Source: Nitrospira sp. UBA6493 (GTDB lineage Bacteria; Nitrospirota; Nitrospiria; Nitrospirales; Nitrospiraceae). Taken from it: a stretch of 33,588 nt of DNA. The stretch is from positions 1-33,588 of the forward strand of contig DJMJ01000049.1 in the NCBI GenBank assembly GCA_002435325.1, read 5' to 3'. Positions 1 to 8,853 of this stretch are shown here, one piece after another. How positions within the stretch are numbered: position 1 is the first letter of the stretch; every line of letters begins with the position of its first letter. A program made the position numbers and the translations under genes. The notes under the pieces were generated by a model. It did no database searches. It was not told the DNA's origin and saw only the letters and a program-made list of their open reading frames with translations.

Positions 1-35
1 GTCCGAATTTCCGGAGCCCCCTCTTTGACCGCACG

Positions 36-233
36 ATGGCAGAACCAAAACCGCTAACGTATGATGAGCAGAAGGCGGCCGAAGCCGCCTTTACCGGTGC
101 TCCGTCAAATCCTGAGTGGACGGAAGCCGCCCAAATGCTCTACGCTCGGCTTTTAGCCGCCAAGGAGGCTCGCTCCAAGGAAGGCGTAGAGGTTGGTGTG
201 TCTCGTCAAGGACTCATCGATCCCCACCGATGA
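36..233 (+). CDS. Small hypothetical protein
   Basis: This 65-residue reading frame is rich in Ala and Glu and predicted to be soluble and mostly helical. I do not recognise the family and assign no function. The middle part (residues 20-45, with Asn-Pro-x-Trp followed by a helix containing Tyr-Ala-Arg-Leu-Leu) looks like a natural short helical protein. The last 15 residues are less convincing. The frame is open upstream to the window edge without a stop, so the ATG at 36 may be internal to a longer gene. No clear Shine-Dalgarno sequence precedes it. It converges on dapB across a gap of about 315 bases. Confidence 0.45.
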   Translation: MAEPKPLTYDEQKAAEAAFTGAPSNPEWTEAAQMLYARLLAAKEARSKEGVEVGVSRQGLIDPHR

Positions 234-548
234 AACCCGTGGTCACAAAGCTTGCGACTCTGCCAAGAACCGTCGTGCTCTGTTGTCCATCCTGCTATCG
301 GTTATCCAGTTAATCCAGAGTGCCACACGTCACCTCCTGCACTGCATGCGGGCGCTCGTTTCGAATTCCACAATTTCTGCGAATTAACTCCCTTTCCCTT
401 GCTGAATAATTTCAATCGCCCTGCCATCGGACACTCAAGAGGTCCGACGACCACGCGTCAGATTCACCGCAACTTTTACTGAAAAGAAAAGGAATGGCTC
501 TACCGGACTGTCCTTAGCCTTACACCGAGAGAAGGGAAATCTTGCGAT
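234..548. other. Intergenic region between convergent genes
   Basis: This stretch lies between the small plus-strand gene and the 3' end of dapB. The short open frames in it have no ribosome binding site and no protein-like composition. On the minus strand, just beyond the dapB stop, there is a pyrimidine-rich run (around 485-500) that could assist termination, but I see no convincing stem before it. No RNA gene or repeat was recognised. Confidence 0.4.
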
Positions 549-1352
549 TTACCGCAGCCCCAGGACGTCCATCATGTCATAGAGTCCTGGCGGCTGGCGC
601 ACCACCCACTGAGCCGCTCTCAACGCTCCACCTGCAAAAGTATCCCTGCTGCTGGCACGATGCGTGACTTCGATACGCTCGCCCATGCCGCCAAACAGAA
701 TCGTATGGTCGCCGACAATATCGCCGGCACGAATCGTTTGAATGCCGATTTCCTGCTTCGTCCGCTCCCCGATGATACCTTTTCTGGCATAGACCCCGAC
801 TTTGCTGAGATCCCGATTAACAGCATTCGCCAGAACTTCGGCAATCTTCAGCGCCGTGCCGCTGGGAGCATCCTTCTTCAGGCGATGATGGGCCTCGATC
901 ACTTCGATATCGTAGTCGTCGCCCAACGTCTTCGCCATCTCGCCGATCACCTTGCAGATGAGATTCACCCCCACGCTCATATTCGGGGAAAGTACGCAAG
1001 GAACCTGGCCCGCGAGTATCTTGATCTCATCGAGTTCAGCAGGGGAAAATCCGGTGGTGCCAATGACCATTGCCCGCCGATGCTGGGCCATAATGCGAAA
1101 ATGCTCAAGCGTCGCCTTGGGGGCTGAAAAATCGATCAACACCTCACCGCAATCCATCAAGGCGCCCAGGTCGTCCGTAATCGCCACCCCAGCCCGCCCG
1201 GAACCCGCCGTCTCTCCGGCATCCTTCCCTACCGCGTGATGACCTCGGCCTTCAATGGCTCCGGCCAGCATCAATCCGGCCGAATCCCGCACCAGCGACA
1301 CCAACCGGCACCCCATTCGACCCGCTGCCCCTGCGACAATGATTTTGACCAT
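549..1352 (-). CDS. dapB: 4-hydroxy-tetrahydrodipicolinate reductase
   Basis: This enzyme reduces the DapA product with NAD(P)H to tetrahydrodipicolinate, in the diaminopimelate/lysine pathway in the cytoplasm. The N-terminal Rossmann nucleotide-binding motif GAAGRMG lies at about residues 7-13. The family signature EAHHRLKKDAPSGTA, which carries the catalytic His and the substrate-binding Lys, lies in the second half. The ATG at 1352 gives 267 residues, normal for DapB, and puts the Rossmann strand right at the N-terminus. An in-frame GTG at 1379 would add nine residues but has no obvious ribosome binding site. The gene sits 30 bases after dapA on the same strand and is the last gene of the arg-lys-dap unit. 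Confidence 0.96.
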   Translation of the reverse strand: MVKIIVAGAAGRMGCRLVSLVRDSAGLMLAGAIEGRGHHAVGKDAGETAGSGRAGVAITDDLGALMDCGEVLIDFSAPKATLEHFRIMAQHRRAMVIGTTGFSPAELDEIKILAGQVPCVLSPNMSVGVNLICKVIGEMAKTLGDDYDIEVIEAHHRLKKDAPSGTALKIAEVLANAVNRDLSKVGVYARKGIIGERTKQEIGIQTIRAGDIVGDHTILFGGMGERIEVTHRASSRDTFAGGALRAAQWVVRQPPGLYDMMDVLGLR

Positions 1353-1382
1353 GGCGTCGTCGGTTCCTTTGTTCTTCACACG

Positions 1383-2255
1383 CTAAATTAAGCCGCTATC
1401 CTTCATCACACGCGTCAACTTCTCGCGGTTCTCCTGGGCCATCGGACAGAGCGGCAACCGGAGTTCCGGATCGATCTTGCCCATCATTCCCAAGGCCTCT
1501 TTGACGGGAATGGGGTTCGTCTCAACAAATAAGACGGAAAACAACGGCGAGAGCTTGAAATGGATCCGCCTCGCTTCCTCAACCTGTCCCGCAGCAAAAC
1601 ACTTGACCAACTTCGCCATATCTGCCGGCAGGAGATTGGCGGTCACCGTAATCACGCCTTTGCCGCCAACCGCCATCATCGGAAGAGTCAGCGCATCATC
1701 GCCGGCTAACACCGTCAGGCGATCGCCGCACGTCTGCACGATCTCCGAAGCCTGCTGAACCGATCCGCTCCCTTCCTTGACTCCCACAATATTCTGAATG
1801 GCCGCCAGCCTGGCGATGGTCGCCGGAAGCATATTGACACCCGTTCGCCCAGGAATATTGTAGAGCACGATGGGAATATCCACCGCTTCCGCAATGGCCT
1901 TGTAGTGGCGGTACAGCCCCTCTTGCGTGGGTTTATTGTAGTAGGGCGTGATGAGTAGCGCGCCGTCGGCCCCGGCCTCTTTGGCATGTTTGGTCAGCGA
2001 AATCGCTTCGTCGGTGCTGTTCGATCCGGTTCCCGCAATCACTGGCACCCGTCGATTGACGACCTCGACCGTCAACTCGATCACACGGCTGTGCTCTTCG
2101 TGCGACAGCGTCGCCGACTCCCCGGTGGTACCGCAAGGAACGATCCCGTCTGTTCCTTGGGCGATCTGCCATTCGATAAGATCGCCAAAAGCCCGTTCGT
2201 CGAATTTCCCCTTCCGAAAGGGCGTGACTATCGCAATGTGAGAGCCGGCAAACAT
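1383..2255 (-). CDS. dapA: 4-hydroxy-tetrahydrodipicolinate synthase
   Basis: This enzyme condenses pyruvate with aspartate semialdehyde, the first committed step toward diaminopimelate and lysine. It is a TIM-barrel lyase of the DapA/NanA family. The sequence has the GTTGES substrate loop near residue 44, the conserved Tyr in the YYNKPTQEG segment, and the Schiff-base Lys in GVKEGSG near residue 160. The chosen ATG is preceded by AAGGAG at a 5-base spacing and gives 290 residues. An upstream in-frame ATG at 2276 has no comparable site. It lies between lysA and dapB and is probably co-transcribed with both. Lysine feedback on the enzyme is common in the family but cannot be judged here. Confidence 0.97.
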   Translation of the reverse strand: MFAGSHIAIVTPFRKGKFDERAFGDLIEWQIAQGTDGIVPCGTTGESATLSHEEHSRVIELTVEVVNRRVPVIAGTGSNSTDEAISLTKHAKEAGADGALLITPYYNKPTQEGLYRHYKAIAEAVDIPIVLYNIPGRTGVNMLPATIARLAAIQNIVGVKEGSGSVQQASEIVQTCGDRLTVLAGDDALTLPMMAVGGKGVITVTANLLPADMAKLVKCFAAGQVEEARRIHFKLSPLFSVLFVETNPIPVKEALGMMGKIDPELRLPLCPMAQENREKLTRVMKDSGLI

Positions 2256-2305
2256 GGGTGCTCCTTCTGAATCCACAGAGAGCCGCCGCCCTCCGGGTAC
2301 ATGTG

Positions 2306-3568
2306 TTACCTCAAAAATCCCGGGACCGTTTCGCCCTTGACCAAATCGTCAAACGTTTCCCGCTTCCGAATGACATGAATCTCCCCATCCTTGACCAACA
2401 CTTCCGGCACGCGTGGTCTGGAATTGTAGTTGGAGGACATGACAAATCCATACGCGCCCGCGCTCATCACCGCCAGTGCCTCGCCCGGCTTGATTTCAGC
2501 CAGTGAACGATCCTTGGCGAGAAAATCGCCGGACTCACAGACCGGCCCTACAATATCCACCTGGTGTTTCGGCCGATGGCCGGCCGATTCAAGAACAGGA
2601 CGAATCTCATGATAGGCCCCGTATAGGCTGGGGCGGATCAAATCATTCATCGCCGCATCCACGATGACAAAGCTCTTGGCCTCCCCTTCCTTCAGATAGA
2701 GTGCCTTCGTGACTAGGATTCCCGCGTTGCCGACGATAACCCGGCCCGGCTCCATGATGAGCGTCACCTTGAGGTCGCGGACGAGGGGAGAAATCGCGTC
2801 GGCCAAATCTTGCGGCAGCGGCGGCGTCTCATCCGAATAGGTGATGCCCAATCCGCCGCCGATATTAAGATACTGAATGTTAATGCCCGATTCCTTGAGC
2901 GTTTCGACCAGCTTGAGCACTTTCTTCAACGCTTCGACGAACGGCGTCACCTCGGTCAACTGCGAGCCGATATGTTTATGAACCCCCACCACCTCAATAT
3001 GCTTCAACGATGCCGCGAGCTTGAATTCTTCCAGCGCTCGATCGGCGGCAATCCCGAACTTGCTCTTCTTCAGGCCGGTCGAGATATACGGATGCGTCTT
3101 CGGGTCGATGTCCGGATTGATGCGGAGCGCGACGCGCGCACGGCATCCCACTGACGCGGCCACATCATTGATCGCCCGCAATTCGGCCGACGATTCGACA
3201 TTGAACATGAGAATGTCGGCCTTGAGCGCGTCCCGAATTTCATCGGGATTCTTACCGACCCCGGCAAACACAATTTTGGACGGCGGCACCCCCGCCTTCA
3301 GCGCCCGATAGAGTTCGCCGCCGGACACGATATCGACCCCGCTGCCCTCCTTGGCCATCAGACTCAAAACAGCCAGGTTGGAGTTTGACTTCATCGCAAA
3401 GGCGATGATGTGCGGAATACTTTTGAAGGCGCTGTCGTAAGCGCGGAAATGCCGCACCAGCGTAGAATAGCTATAGACGTAACAGGGCGTGCCGACCTCC
3501 TTAACGATCCGGCTGACCGGAACCTGTTCACAGTACAGCTCTCCCTCCCGATAGACAAAATCATTCAT
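2306..3568 (-). CDS. lysA: Diaminopimelate decarboxylase
   Basis: This PLP-dependent fold-III enzyme converts meso-diaminopimelate to L-lysine, the last step of the pathway. The PLP lysine lies in AFAMKSNSN near residue 60. Glycine-rich phosphate-binding segments (HKHIGSQ and the following GGGLG) come next. The C-terminal part has CESGDFLA and a conserved GAYGFVMSSNYNSRPR-type active-site segment. The start at 3568 has GAGG nine bases upstream. An ATG three codons earlier (3577) sits directly against that GAGG, so it is less likely. The length of 420 residues is typical. About 150 bases separate it from the lipoprotein gene upstream, the longest gap inside the cluster, so an internal promoter is possible. 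Confidence 0.96.
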   Translation of the reverse strand: MNDFVYREGELYCEQVPVSRIVKEVGTPCYVYSYSTLVRHFRAYDSAFKSIPHIIAFAMKSNSNLAVLSLMAKEGSGVDIVSGGELYRALKAGVPPSKIVFAGVGKNPDEIRDALKADILMFNVESSAELRAINDVAASVGCRARVALRINPDIDPKTHPYISTGLKKSKFGIAADRALEEFKLAASLKHIEVVGVHKHIGSQLTEVTPFVEALKKVLKLVETLKESGINIQYLNIGGGLGITYSDETPPLPQDLADAISPLVRDLKVTLIMEPGRVIVGNAGILVTKALYLKEGEAKSFVIVDAAMNDLIRPSLYGAYHEIRPVLESAGHRPKHQVDIVGPVCESGDFLAKDRSLAEIKPGEALAVMSAGAYGFVMSSNYNSRPRVPEVLVKDGEIHVIRKRETFDDLVKGETVPGFLR

Positions 3569-3716
3569 CGTGAACATCCTCGTTGAGTAACTCGACGCCG
3601 GGCAACTCGAACACGCCTCGAAACACCCGGAATCGAACAGTGATATAAGATACAGCCGTCGTCACGGCCTCGCGTTTCATCATCAAAACTGCAGCGTTGA
3701 ATCGGCTCCCTCGTCC

Positions 3717-3980
3717 TTACCTGGTTCCAACCGGCCGCAACGGGGGCAACTCTTCATCTTGCCCCACCGGCACAAGGGGTGCGCCCTCTACAGTCGCCTG
3801 CTCTTCGATCTTTCGTTTTTGTCCGGCCGCCTCGGCCTCATGCTGTTTTTTCTGCTGAGCGATCGTCCTCGCCACGCCCACATCCTCCGGTGGCATGGGC
3901 GGACCGACAATCCCACAGCTCATCAGCGATCCCATCGCAAGAATTCCTGACAGCACCACTATAGAACCAGCGTATGTCAT
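3717..3980 (-). CDS. Small LptM-like lipoprotein
   Basis: This is an 87-residue predicted outer-membrane lipoprotein. A hydrophobic signal segment ends in the lipobox LMSC, and the mature chain starts Cys-Gly-Ile-Val-Gly-Pro-Pro-Met-Pro-Pro. The Cys-Gly-x-x-Gly-Pro start followed by prolines resembles LptM/YifL, which in proteobacteria also sits beside lysA and helps mature the LPS transporter LptD. The rest is a charged, helical, low-complexity tail with a Pro-rich end. The ATG overlaps the argH stop as ATGA, implying translational coupling. An upstream in-frame start at 3998 would lie inside argH. Assignment to LptM rests on the motif and its place next to lysA, so I leave the symbol blank. 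Confidence 0.75.
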   Translation of the reverse strand: MTYAGSIVVLSGILAMGSLMSCGIVGPPMPPEDVGVARTIAQQKKQHEAEAAGQKRKIEEQATVEGAPLVPVGQDEELPPLRPVGTR

Positions 3981-5389
3981 GCCAGCGTCTTCATCCACTC
4001 CCTGATACGGCGAGCCACCTGTTTTCGCGCGGTGCCGCCAATCTGCGCCTTTCGGTCGATCGCCCCCTGCACGGTTAAACGTTGCAGCACCGACTCCTCA
4101 AACCGAGGCGAAAATGGACGTAAGTCTTCGACGGAGAGATCCGACAACTCCCGTCCCTCATCAAGCGCCCAACGGACCACGCAGCCGGTGATCGCATGGG
4201 CTTCTCTGAATGGTACCCCCTTGATCACCAAATAATCTGCAATCTCCGTGGCCAGCATACCGCCGCCTGTCAGCGCCCTCGTCAGCGCTTCCCGATCAAC
4301 CGTCAATCGGCGCATCAACTCCGTCATGACCGCCACGGAATCCTGCGTGGTATCGAGCGCGTCGAAGAGTGCGGGCTTGTCTTCTTGCAGGTCACGGTTA
4401 TAGCTAAGCGGTAATGCCTTCAAGGTCGTCAAGAGACTCATCAGGTGTCCGTAGACCCGGCCGGTTTTCCCACGCACCAATTCGGGCACATCGGGATTCT
4501 TTTTCTGCGGCATCATGCTGCTGCCCGTGCAGAACCCGTCCGGTAAATCGACGAAATGAAACTCCTGCGTGGCCCAAATGATCAGTTCCTCGCTCATCCG
4601 CGAGAGATGCATCATCACCACCGCCAGCGCCGCGGACACTTCGATCATGAAATCCCGATCCGAGACAGCATCGAGACTGTTGTGCGTCACGGTGGGGAAA
4701 TCCAGCAGCGACGCCGTATAGAGCCGATCCACTGGATAATTAGACCCGGCCAATGCGCCGGACCCCAGCGGCATGACATTCAATCTCGCGCGCGCGTCTC
4801 CAAGCCGTCCCTTGTCGCGGTCGAACATTTCGACATAGGCGAGCAGATGATGGGCAAACAACACCGGTTGGGCGCGCTGCAAGTGCGTATAGCCCGGCAT
4901 CGGGACATCTTCATGAGCCTGCGCCTGCGCGACCAGAACCCGCTGGAATTCGGTTAACCGCCCGATGAGCGTCGCGACCTCATCTCGCAGGTACAAACGG
5001 ACATCCAAGGCGACCTGATCGTTCCGGCTCCGCCCCGTATGGAGCTTGCCGCCCAGCGGCCCGATCACTTCAGTCAGCCGCCGTTCGATCGCCATGTGAA
5101 TATCTTCATCCTCCGGAAGAAACCGGAACCGGTTCTGTTCCAGCTCGCGCAGCACCGACTGCAAGCCTTTGACGATGGCTGCCGTTTCCTTCTTGGTGAG
5201 CACCCCGGCCTTTTCGAGGGTACGGCAATGGGCGATGCTCCCTTGAATGTCGTGCGCGTACAGCCGCCGATCAACCGCCACCGAGCGCGAAAAGTCTTCG
5301 ACCAGCCGATTCGTCTGCTCGCGAAACCGGCCGGCCCATGCCTTGCTCGGCTTGCCCTCTCGGGCCTTGTCAGGTGTCCGCCTGGCCAT
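3977..5389 (-). CDS. argH: Argininosuccinate lyase
   Basis: This enzyme cleaves argininosuccinate to arginine and fumarate, the last step of arginine synthesis. It belongs to the fumarase/aspartase superfamily, whose signature GSSMMPQKKNPD is clear near residue 280 and carries the flexible catalytic loop. Upstream conserved regions such as GRSRNDQ (substrate contact) and YTHLQRAQP are intact. The length of 470 residues is normal. The start overlaps the argG stop by one base (TAATG), and the 3' end overlaps the lipoprotein gene by four bases, so translation along the unit is probably coupled. Confidence 0.97.
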   Translation of the reverse strand: MARRTPDKAREGKPSKAWAGRFREQTNRLVEDFSRSVAVDRRLYAHDIQGSIAHCRTLEKAGVLTKKETAAIVKGLQSVLRELEQNRFRFLPEDEDIHMAIERRLTEVIGPLGGKLHTGRSRNDQVALDVRLYLRDEVATLIGRLTEFQRVLVAQAQAHEDVPMPGYTHLQRAQPVLFAHHLLAYVEMFDRDKGRLGDARARLNVMPLGSGALAGSNYPVDRLYTASLLDFPTVTHNSLDAVSDRDFMIEVSAALAVVMMHLSRMSEELIIWATQEFHFVDLPDGFCTGSSMMPQKKNPDVPELVRGKTGRVYGHLMSLLTTLKALPLSYNRDLQEDKPALFDALDTTQDSVAVMTELMRRLTVDREALTRALTGGGMLATEIADYLVIKGVPFREAHAITGCVVRWALDEGRELSDLSVEDLRPFSPRFEESVLQRLTVQGAIDRKAQIGGTARKQVARRIREWMKTLA

Positions 5390-6603
5390 TAGGACTTCGC
5401 TTTCCGCCTCTGCGCCCGGATCTTGAGCCGCAACGCATTCAACCGAATAAATCCCTCAGCGTCTTTCTGGTTATAGACGTCGTCTTCCTCAAAGGTCGCG
5501 ATATCAAGTCGATATAGCGAATTCTTGGACTTGCGGCCCGCGAGCATGCAGCTGCCCTTATACAGTTTGACACGCGCCGTGCCCGACACATCCTTTTGGG
5601 CTTCGTCAATGGCCACTTGCATCATTTCCCGCTCCGGGCTGAACCAGTAGCCGTTGTAAATCAAATCAGCAAAGCGCGGAATCAAGCTGTCGCGGAAATG
5701 CAGGACTTCGCGATCCATCGTCAGCGATTCGAGCCCGCGATGCGCCACGTGCAGGATCGTCCCGCCCGGTGTTTCATAGACGCCGCGCGACTTCATCCCG
5801 ACATACCGGTTCTCGACCAGATCCACCCGGCCCACTCCATGCGCGCCGCCCAGTTTATTGAGATGCGCCAGCAGCTTGGCAGGGCTCATCTTCTTGCCGT
5901 CCACCGCAACCGGGTTGCCCTGCTCGTACTCGATTTCCACTTCCAGCGGCTTGTTCGGCGCCTTCTCAGGAGACACCGTCATCTGGAAGATTTCATCCGG
6001 CGGCGACTTCCAGGGGTCTTCGAGAATGCCGCCCTCGTAGCTCACATGGAAGAGGTTCAGATCCATGCTATAGGGCTTGGCCTTCGTCGCCGTCACGGGA
6101 ATGCCATGCTTGTCGGCATATTCGATACATTCACGCCGCGACCGCAGGTTCCATTCGCGCCACGGAGCGATAATCTTTAGGCCTGGGGCCAGCGCCATGT
6201 AGGTCAGCTCGAACCTCACCTGATCGTTGCCCTTCCCGGTCGCGCCATGCGACACCGCCTCTGCGCCTTCCTTCAGGGCAATCTCGGCCTGGCGGCGGGC
6301 GATCAGCGGGCGGGCGATCGACGTCCCTAGCAAGTAGCAGCCTTCGTACATCGCGTTTCCGCGCAGCATCGGAAACACATAGTCCTTCACAAATGTCTCG
6401 CGCAGGTCCTCGACGTAGACCTTCTTCACCCCAAGATTCTTCGCCTTCGCCTTAATGGCTTGGAGATCTTCCCCCTGGCCGAGGTCGGCACAAAACGCGA
6501 TTACTTCCGCCTGATAGGTTTCCTGCAGCCACTTCAAAATGACCGAGGTATCGAGCCCGCCGGAATACGCGAGAACAATTTTCTTGATCGATGTCTGTTT
6601 CAT
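5389..6603 (-). CDS. argG: Argininosuccinate synthase
   Basis: This enzyme joins citrulline and aspartate in an ATP-dependent reaction to give argininosuccinate. The N-type ATP pyrophosphatase loop AYSGGLDTS lies at residues 13-21. The conserved GKGNDQVRFE segment (near residue 125) and the acidic C-terminal half typical of ArgG follow. The length of 404 residues matches the family. It starts 9 bases after argF and ends in a one-base overlap with argH. A larger plus-strand frame over the same bases is antisense and has no family features. Confidence 0.97.
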   Translation of the reverse strand: MKQTSIKKIVLAYSGGLDTSVILKWLQETYQAEVIAFCADLGQGEDLQAIKAKAKNLGVKKVYVEDLRETFVKDYVFPMLRGNAMYEGCYLLGTSIARPLIARRQAEIALKEGAEAVSHGATGKGNDQVRFELTYMALAPGLKIIAPWREWNLRSRRECIEYADKHGIPVTATKAKPYSMDLNLFHVSYEGGILEDPWKSPPDEIFQMTVSPEKAPNKPLEVEIEYEQGNPVAVDGKKMSPAKLLAHLNKLGGAHGVGRVDLVENRYVGMKSRGVYETPGGTILHVAHRGLESLTMDREVLHFRDSLIPRFADLIYNGYWFSPEREMMQVAIDEAQKDVSGTARVKLYKGSCMLAGRKSKNSLYRLDIATFEEDDVYNQKDAEGFIRLNALRLKIRAQRRKAKS

Positions 6604-6612
6604 GATGACCGG

Positions 6613-7590
6613 TTACGCCCTGCCTTTCTTTTGTCGCAACAACTGAACCAAAATAGCCTTCTGCATATGGAGGCGGTTTTCGGCTTGATCGATGACGACG
6701 GACTGCGGTCCATCCAGCACTTCGGCCGTGATCTCCTCTCCGCGATGCGCCGGCAAACAATGCATCACGATGGCATCCGCCTTGGCCTTCTGGAGCAGCC
6801 GCCCGTTCAACTGATAGGGCGACAATGCCCGCAAGCGCCGAGCCTCTTCCCGTTCACGGCCCATGCTGATCCACACGTCGGTATACACGACGTCGGCTTC
6901 TTTCACGGCAATCTGCGGATCGACGCACACTTCGATGGCGCCACCGGTGCGCGCGGCTTCGAGCCGGGCCCGGTCTACCACATGCTGATCCGGCTGATAG
7001 CCGACGGGACAACCGAGCGCGATCTGCATCCCAACCTTGGCGGCCGCTTCGATCAACGAATTCGCCACATTGTTGCCATCTCCCACATAGGCGAATTTTA
7101 TTCCTTTTAGGCGTCCCTTCTGCTCCTTGATCGTCATCAAGTCCGAGAGAGCCTGGCAGGGATGGCTTAAATCCGTCAATCCGTTAATGACAGGCATCGT
7201 GGCCTCGGCCGCCCATTCCTGCACAATGGCATGGTCGTAGGTGCGAATAACGATTCCGTCGAGATAGCGCGACAACACCCGCGCCGTATCCGCCACACTT
7301 TCTCCGCGCGACAGCTGAATTTCCCCCATAGGCAGAACCAGGGCATGGCCGCCCAGCTGATTCATCCCGGCTTCAAATGAAACCCGCGTTCGCGTGGAGG
7401 GCTTTTGAAACAACAAACCCAGAGTCTTCCCTGCCAGCAAGGAATGGGCTGCGCCCCGCTGCTGCTTGACCTTCAACGCCGCCGCCAGGCGTAGCAACTC
7501 ATCGACCTGCCTCCGAGGCATGGCTGCCACATCCAACAGATCCTTGGTATACCGCGATAGATGCTGTGGTATTGATCGCTTCGTTGCCAT
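6613..7590 (-). CDS. argF: Ornithine carbamoyltransferase
   Basis: This enzyme transfers the carbamoyl group from carbamoyl phosphate to ornithine, giving citrulline. The carbamoyl-phosphate loop STRTR is present near residue 60, the ornithine/carbamoyl motif HPCQ follows, and the catalytic HCLP (in MHCLPAHRGEE) lies near residue 275. The chosen ATG at 7590 is one base after the argD stop and gives 325 residues, close to the family size. The open frame continues upstream into argD, but that extension is a shadow. The metabolic order argD-argF-argG-argH follows the pathway order, which supports a single operon. Confidence 0.96.
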   Translation of the reverse strand: MATKRSIPQHLSRYTKDLLDVAAMPRRQVDELLRLAAALKVKQQRGAAHSLLAGKTLGLLFQKPSTRTRVSFEAGMNQLGGHALVLPMGEIQLSRGESVADTARVLSRYLDGIVIRTYDHAIVQEWAAEATMPVINGLTDLSHPCQALSDLMTIKEQKGRLKGIKFAYVGDGNNVANSLIEAAAKVGMQIALGCPVGYQPDQHVVDRARLEAARTGGAIEVCVDPQIAVKEADVVYTDVWISMGREREEARRLRALSPYQLNGRLLQKAKADAIVMHCLPAHRGEEITAEVLDGPQSVVIDQAENRLHMQKAILVQLLRQKKGRA

Positions 7591-7591
7591 G

Positions 7592-8809
7592 TTAGTGATG
7601 CGTGTCCTTTTCAGCCAATGCCCGCTGATTGAAAATGGCCGAGAGGATCTCCAACACCCGGTCAATCTCCTGCTGGGTGATAATCAACGGCGGCACAAAA
7701 CGCAGCACTCGCTCGCTCGTCGCATTCACCAGCACCCCGCGGGACAGGCAATCGGCGACGATGGCTTTGGCATCGATATCCAACTCCAGGCCTTGCAACA
7801 AACCAAGCCCACGGACATCCCGAACAACCCGATGGCGATCCTTGACGTCCAGCAGGCCCTTCTGGAGATATTCCCCCATGCGGCGCGCCTGATCGAGCAC
7901 GCGTCCCTCGAGCAGTACCCGGCACACGGCCAGTCCTGCCGCGCAGGCCAATGGGTTGCCCCCGAATGTCGAGGCGTGCGTCCCTGCCGTAAAGACCGCG
8001 GCAACCGAGTCCGTCGCCAAGCAGGCACCGATGGGCATACCCCCGCCAAGCCCCTTGGCCAACGTCATAATGTCCGGCGTCACTCCGAGCTGCTCGTACG
8101 CGAACAGCGTTCCAGTGCGGCCCATGCCCGTCTGGACCTCATCGAAGATGAGCAAAATGTCTTTTTGCGTGCACAATTCTCTGAGGCTCTGGAGATAGCC
8201 TTTTTCGGCGACATGCACACCCCCTTCGCCCTGAATCGGCTCCAGCATGATTGCCGCAGTCTTCTCCGTCACCAGGCTTTCAATTGCAGAAAAATCGTTG
8301 AACGGGGCATACACAAACCCCGGCACCAACGGCTCGAACCCCTTTTGCACCTTCTCCTGCCCGGTGGCCGTAAGGGTGGCCATGGTCCTGCCATGAAAGG
8401 AATTCTTCATGGTGATGATTTCAAACCGGTCGGCCCCATGCTTTTCGTGGCCATAGCGCCGGGCCAGCTTGATCGCCGCTTCGTTGGCCTCGGCCCCGCT
8501 GTTGCAGAAAAAGACCCGGTCGGCAAAGGAATGATCGACCAGCATCTGCGCCAGCTTCACTTGCGGTTCGGTGTAATACAGATTCGACACATGAATGAGC
8601 TGCGCGGCCTGCCGCTGAATGGCCTGGACCAAATCCGGATGGCCATGGCCGAGAATATTGACCGCAATCCCCCCGACGCAGTCGATGTATTCTCGGCCCT
8701 CCATGTCATAGACTTTGGAGCCACGGCCCCGCACGATAGAAATCGGCTGGCGCGCGTAGGTCTGCATCAAATACTTGGCAGCATTGTCTTTGAGCTCTTC
8801 AGTTGGCAT
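7592..8809 (-). CDS. argD: Acetylornithine aminotransferase
   Basis: This class-III PLP aminotransferase converts N-acetylglutamate semialdehyde to N-acetylornithine. ArgD enzymes often also act as succinyl-DAP aminotransferase in the lysine pathway, which fits the dap genes downstream. The PLP motif LIFDEVQTGMGRTG and the Schiff-base Lys in LAKGLGGGMPIGA (near residue 250) are intact. The length of 405 residues is normal. It is the first gene of the arg-lys-dap unit. Its leader carries a small hairpin over the ribosome binding site and a perfect palindrome, described separately. A 453-residue plus-strand frame covers the same bases and is antisense noise. Confidence 0.95.
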   Translation of the reverse strand: MPTEELKDNAAKYLMQTYARQPISIVRGRGSKVYDMEGREYIDCVGGIAVNILGHGHPDLVQAIQRQAAQLIHVSNLYYTEPQVKLAQMLVDHSFADRVFFCNSGAEANEAAIKLARRYGHEKHGADRFEIITMKNSFHGRTMATLTATGQEKVQKGFEPLVPGFVYAPFNDFSAIESLVTEKTAAIMLEPIQGEGGVHVAEKGYLQSLRELCTQKDILLIFDEVQTGMGRTGTLFAYEQLGVTPDIMTLAKGLGGGMPIGACLATDSVAAVFTAGTHASTFGGNPLACAAGLAVCRVLLEGRVLDQARRMGEYLQKGLLDVKDRHRVVRDVRGLGLLQGLELDIDAKAIVADCLSRGVLVNATSERVLRFVPPLIITQQEIDRVLEILSAIFNQRALAEKDTHH

Positions 8810-8818
8810 GACAACGTA

Positions 8819-8839
8819 TCCCCTTAAGAAAGAAGGGGA
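8819..8839 (-). promoter_or_regulatory. Hairpin covering the argD ribosome binding site
   Basis: On the minus strand TCCCCTT and AAGGGGA form a 7-bp perfect stem with a 7-base loop. The second arm (AAGGGG) is also the only Shine-Dalgarno-like sequence, ending about 10 bases before the argD ATG. If the stem forms in mRNA it would mask the ribosome binding site. This is a structural observation; a regulatory role is inference. Confidence 0.4.
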
Positions 8840-8853
8840 AAGCTAGCATAGGG

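Noticed and set aside
5596..6180. 194-residue plus-strand frame over argG
   Set aside because: Antisense to argG with no ribosome binding site and repetitive Arg/His composition.
7466..8827. 453-residue plus-strand open frame over argD/argF
   Set aside because: It is antisense to argD and argF, whose motifs are complete. It is His/Arg-rich without any domain pattern, so it is a shadow frame.
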